The notes beneath the pieces were generated by a model. It was not told the origin of the DNA. It did no database searches and saw only the letters and a list, made by a program, of their open reading frames with translations. Both the position numbers and the translations under genes were made by a program. From Flavobacteriaceae bacterium TMED179 (lineage in GTDB: Bacteria > Bacteroidota > Bacteroidia > Flavobacteriales > Flavobacteriaceae), in the NCBI GenBank assembly GCA_002169865.1, contig NHIC01000010.1:49751-67419 (forward strand): 17,669 nt of DNA, given 5' to 3'. How positions within the stretch are numbered: the first letter of the stretch is position 1; each line of letters begins with the position of its first letter. Of the stretch, positions 15,028-17,669 are shown piece by piece.

Positions 15028-17577
15028 TTAGAATGGATAATTTATACCTATATTAAATACAGCATTTTTAAAATTATACTCACTCCACCATCTCATTTCC
15101 AATGGAAGAGCTGGATTGTAAGTTTTAAAACCGGTGTCAAAGCGAAAAACAAAAAAATCAAAATCATACCGAAGGCCAAAACCTGAACCCATAGCAATTT
15201 CAGAAAAATCTTCTAGGCCATCAAAACGCATACTGGGATCATCAACATCATCCCAAATATTCCAAACATTTCCAAAATCTAGAAAAACGCCTCCTTTAAG
15301 GGGACCTGTAATTGGAAAACGAAACTCTAAATTGAAAGCAATTTTAAAATTTGCTTCATTAAATTCATTAATATTGCTGCTGCTACCTGGGCCTAGTTTG
15401 TAAGCTTTCCATGCTCTATTGTCATTTGCCCCGCCAGAAAAATAAGATCGTGCAAAAGGCATATTATTAGAATTTCCATAAGGTATTGCGATTCCTGCAA
15501 AAGCATGGAATGCGAATACTTTCTCCCTTCCCAAAGGCCAATGTTTTATATAATCAATTTCTGTTTTTATATATTGTGATGGGCTAACACCCCCTAAGGT
15601 ATTTTGATAATTCTCATTTTTATTAGTATTTATAGACGTCAAAAACTGGTTTAAAAGGTTTCCAACCCAATCAAATTTCCAACGTAGTTGATAAAAATTT
15701 TCATCAAATATGCTTTCTTGACTATTTAAGTTAATGCTAAAAGAAGAGCCTAAGATTAGGTTGTTGGCTGAAAGGCGATCAAATCTTTCACTTACAGTAT
15801 TTACAGTTTTATATGCATCTTCGTTTACATTTAAAGCTAATTCATTATTAAGGATTAATTCTATAAATTGTATAGTACCTTCTGGAATTAGTAGATTACC
15901 AGAAAGATCTACTAGATTTTCATTTGTATTGTATTCCTTTGCAACTTGATTTAATCGGTCATAAGAGTTTTTATAAACATTAAAATAATTAGATAGATTC
16001 CGATTGTTAACAAATTCTAGATCAATTAGCTTAAATTGTATTCTTTTTTTCTTGTTTGACTGAATATCGAATTGGTAAGTGCCTTTAAAAAATTGTTTAT
16101 CTAGGCCTATATTTTCCTGAATAGAAGTCCCAAGTATAATCTCTGTTCTAGGCAACTTAGATGGTCGAATCCAGTCTTTTTTTACCCCTGGTAATAAGAT
16201 TCTTGGAGTACTCAGTTTTAGATCGGCACCGAGTTCAAATAAATTAAAGAATTGATCTCCATTTTGAGCAATATCTCGAGAAGCACCCAAAGTATTTTTA
16301 ATATTTAATTCTAGGATTTCAGTACCTCTAAATACATTTCTAATACCTAAACCTCCGCCTAGTCCAATTCCAAAATCTTGAATATTGGAATGTGATAAAT
16401 CTAAATCAAAACCGAGAGAAAATCGTTCTTTAGGAATTAAGTAAATTGACGCAGAAAGAGCATCTTCCTCCCCAGGAATTAACGAGTAACTTATACTCGG
16501 GTATTTAAAGTTTTTAAGATTTGTAAAGTAACGGTAAGTTAAGTTACGATCTTCATCACTATACAACTTTCCTCTTTTAATTAAAATTCCAGAGGTAATA
16601 GTTTTTGGTCGATACTTTATTTTGCCCTTACTTATTAAATTCAAATTATCATAAAAAATAGAATCGGTGTATTGAGACAATTTTTCTTTCAAGCCTATTT
16701 TATCAATATAAATTGCTACATCTTTAATTTTAAATTTAGTATATGGAATTTTAACTAGGGTATCATTTAATCTTTGTTGAATATTTTCAATACGGATATT
16801 TACTGGAATTTTTAAATCTTGACCTGTACTATCAATAGCTGCAGTAAATTGAATACTATTTTGTTGAAAGTTATAAATCCCATTATTTCTAAAAAGTAAA
16901 AATAAACGTTCTCTTTCTTCCTCAAACTTATTTATTTCAAAGGCATCACCTTTCTTAATAATTTGATCTTTTTGATTTGCCTTATAAATTTCTTCCAACT
17001 GAGGAGATTCAATTGAAGCAGTTATGGAATCTATAGAGTATCTACTTTTAGGGTTAATTTGATATTTTAATATAAATTTTTTCTTATTTATTGGTTGAAC
17101 TACAGTAAAAACTTCTGCATTATAAAAACCTAAGTTTTTATAGTATTGAATAATTTGTTTTTTTGAATCTGTAATTTTTTTATTATCAAGTAATGCAGGT
17201 GGCTCACCTTTTTTTTTCAACCAGTTATTGAACTTTTCACCATAAGCTCTCAGAGCTATGATTTGCTTTTTTGAAATCCATTTTTCGAGACGTTTTCTTC
17301 GGTTTTTCTTTTTTTTAAGCCAATTTTCAAATTGTTTTTTTGGGTCAGGATGTGAGGTTTCATACAAGATTTTACCAAAAGGAAAACCAAAAAACTTTTT
17401 GTTTGGAGAGGTTGAAATGATTAAGTTGACAGGATCATTTTTTAATAAACGGCCATCTTCATATACCTCGATTTTATCTATAACAGGTTCTTTCTTTTTA
17501 TAGGATTGAGTGCCCGCACACCCACCTATTAGGATTGTAACATTTAGAATGGTTAATTTTACAAGAGGGTGATACAC
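15028..17577 (-). CDS. tamL: TamL-type lipoprotein of the BamA/TamA outer membrane assembly family
   Basis: The 849-residue protein has a short signal sequence ending in a lipobox-like ILIGGC with Cys20 as the likely lipid site, then periplasmic POTRA-like segments (about 110-380) and a C-terminal 16-strand barrel domain of the surface antigen family. A very basic stretch rich in KKKN/RRKR lies around residues 88-105. Family marks include the loop-6 equivalent GGANDNRAWKAYKLGPG near residue 719, the GSGFGLRYDFDFFVFRFD segment and a terminal Phe. BamA is not normally a lipoprotein, whereas lipidated TamA homologues of Bacteroidota (TamL) are, so I favour TamL, which works with TamB in envelope assembly; tamB is not next to it here. 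The start is GTG at 17577: a stop lies at 17589-17587 and no ATG is available before the lipobox. A divergent gene starts only 36 bases away. Confidence 0.85.
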   Translation of the reverse strand: MYHPLVKLTILNVTILIGGCAGTQSYKKKEPVIDKIEVYEDGRLLKNDPVNLIISTSPNKKFFGFPFGKILYETSHPDPKKQFENWLKKKKNRRKRLEKWISKKQIIALRAYGEKFNNWLKKKGEPPALLDNKKITDSKKQIIQYYKNLGFYNAEVFTVVQPINKKKFILKYQINPKSRYSIDSITASIESPQLEEIYKANQKDQIIKKGDAFEINKFEEERERLFLLFRNNGIYNFQQNSIQFTAAIDSTGQDLKIPVNIRIENIQQRLNDTLVKIPYTKFKIKDVAIYIDKIGLKEKLSQYTDSIFYDNLNLISKGKIKYRPKTITSGILIKRGKLYSDEDRNLTYRYFTNLKNFKYPSISYSLIPGEEDALSASIYLIPKERFSLGFDLDLSHSNIQDFGIGLGGGLGIRNVFRGTEILELNIKNTLGASRDIAQNGDQFFNLFELGADLKLSTPRILLPGVKKDWIRPSKLPRTEIILGTSIQENIGLDKQFFKGTYQFDIQSNKKKRIQFKLIDLEFVNNRNLSNYFNVYKNSYDRLNQVAKEYNTNENLVDLSGNLLIPEGTIQFIELILNNELALNVNEDAYKTVNTVSERFDRLSANNLILGSSFSINLNSQESIFDENFYQLRWKFDWVGNLLNQFLTSINTNKNENYQNTLGGVSPSQYIKTEIDYIKHWPLGREKVFAFHAFAGIAIPYGNSNNMPFARSYFSGGANDNRAWKAYKLGPGSSSNINEFNEANFKIAFNLEFRFPITGPLKGGVFLDFGNVWNIWDDVDDPSMRFDGLEDFSEIAMGSGFGLRYDFDFFVFRFDTGFKTYNPALPLEMRWWSEYNFKNAVFNIGINYPF

Positions 17578-17613
17578 TAAAATAAATTATAACATCTAAA
17601 ATAAGTCATTTTT

Positions 17614-17669
17614 ATGGTCACAAAGAATCAACTTAAACAAATCCTTAAATTAAAGCAAAAAAAACAACG
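17614..17669 (+). CDS. Start of a probable TrmH/SpoU-family RNA methyltransferase (partial)
   Basis: An ATG at 17614 opens a frame that runs off the window after 18 full codons, reading MVTKNQLKQILKLKQKKQ. This resembles the N-terminal substrate-binding part of Bacteroidota TrmH-family 2'-O-methyltransferases, which commonly begin with a similar MVSKNQIK...LKQKK pattern, and such a gene often lies divergent to the surface antigen gene. No catalytic (SPOUT) part is visible, so the call depends on this short match and on context. Confidence 0.6.
   Translation, partial: MVTKNQLKQILKLKQKKQ

Noticed and set aside
1..17669. CRISPR array, insertion sequence, toxin-antitoxin or defence system
   Set aside because: No regularly spaced direct repeats, transposase, terminal inverted repeats or matching gene pairs were seen; the only tandem repeat is the protein-coding type 3 repeat.

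Overview
The window is a gene-dense, AT-rich stretch of bacterial chromosome that looks like a member of Bacteroidota, most likely a marine Flavobacteriia-type organism. The FtsZ tail, the short region-1.1-less principal sigma factor, the lipidated TamA-type protein, the OmpA protein with thrombospondin type 3 repeats and exact TAnnTTTG promoter boxes all point there. Shine-Dalgarno sequences are not evident upstream of the genes, as is usual in that phylum. The species is not identifiable from what I can see.

Left part, plus strand (1-3902): the end of an upstream gene (possibly ftsQ), then ftsA, ftsZ and a GatB/YqeY-domain gene, packed with gaps of 5, 10 and 2 bases. This is the end of a division and cell-wall type cluster. 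A tRNA-Arg with anticodon TCG follows (3969-4042).

Middle, plus strand (4137-8804): a 1006-residue three-part fusion of an APH-type kinase, an M23 zinc peptidase domain and a class III aminotransferase-fold ammonia-phospholyase; a 58-residue single-span membrane protein too short for many gene finders; and an OmpA-family outer membrane protein. The OmpA gene ends on the same CTAG that ends the convergent rpe gene.

Right part, minus strand (8801-17577), in transcription order: tamL (surface antigen lipoprotein), fba (class II aldolase), accD, rpsO, pnp, rpoD, rpe. These are core functions: outer membrane assembly, glycolysis, fatty-acid synthesis, translation, RNA decay, transcription and the pentose phosphate pathway. 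At the right edge the first 56 bases of a divergent gene, probably a TrmH/SpoU-family RNA methyltransferase, start at 17614.

Most of the window is ordinary housekeeping. The features most worth a second look are the kinase-peptidase-phospholyase fusion, the AccD that has lost all four zinc-finger cysteines, the very long acidic linker of FtsZ, the small membrane protein, and paired inverted repeats in front of the OmpA gene. I see no insertion sequence, CRISPR array, prophage or other sign of recent transfer, and no gene-free stretch above 300 bases; the longest intergenic region (3903-4136) holds the tRNA gene.
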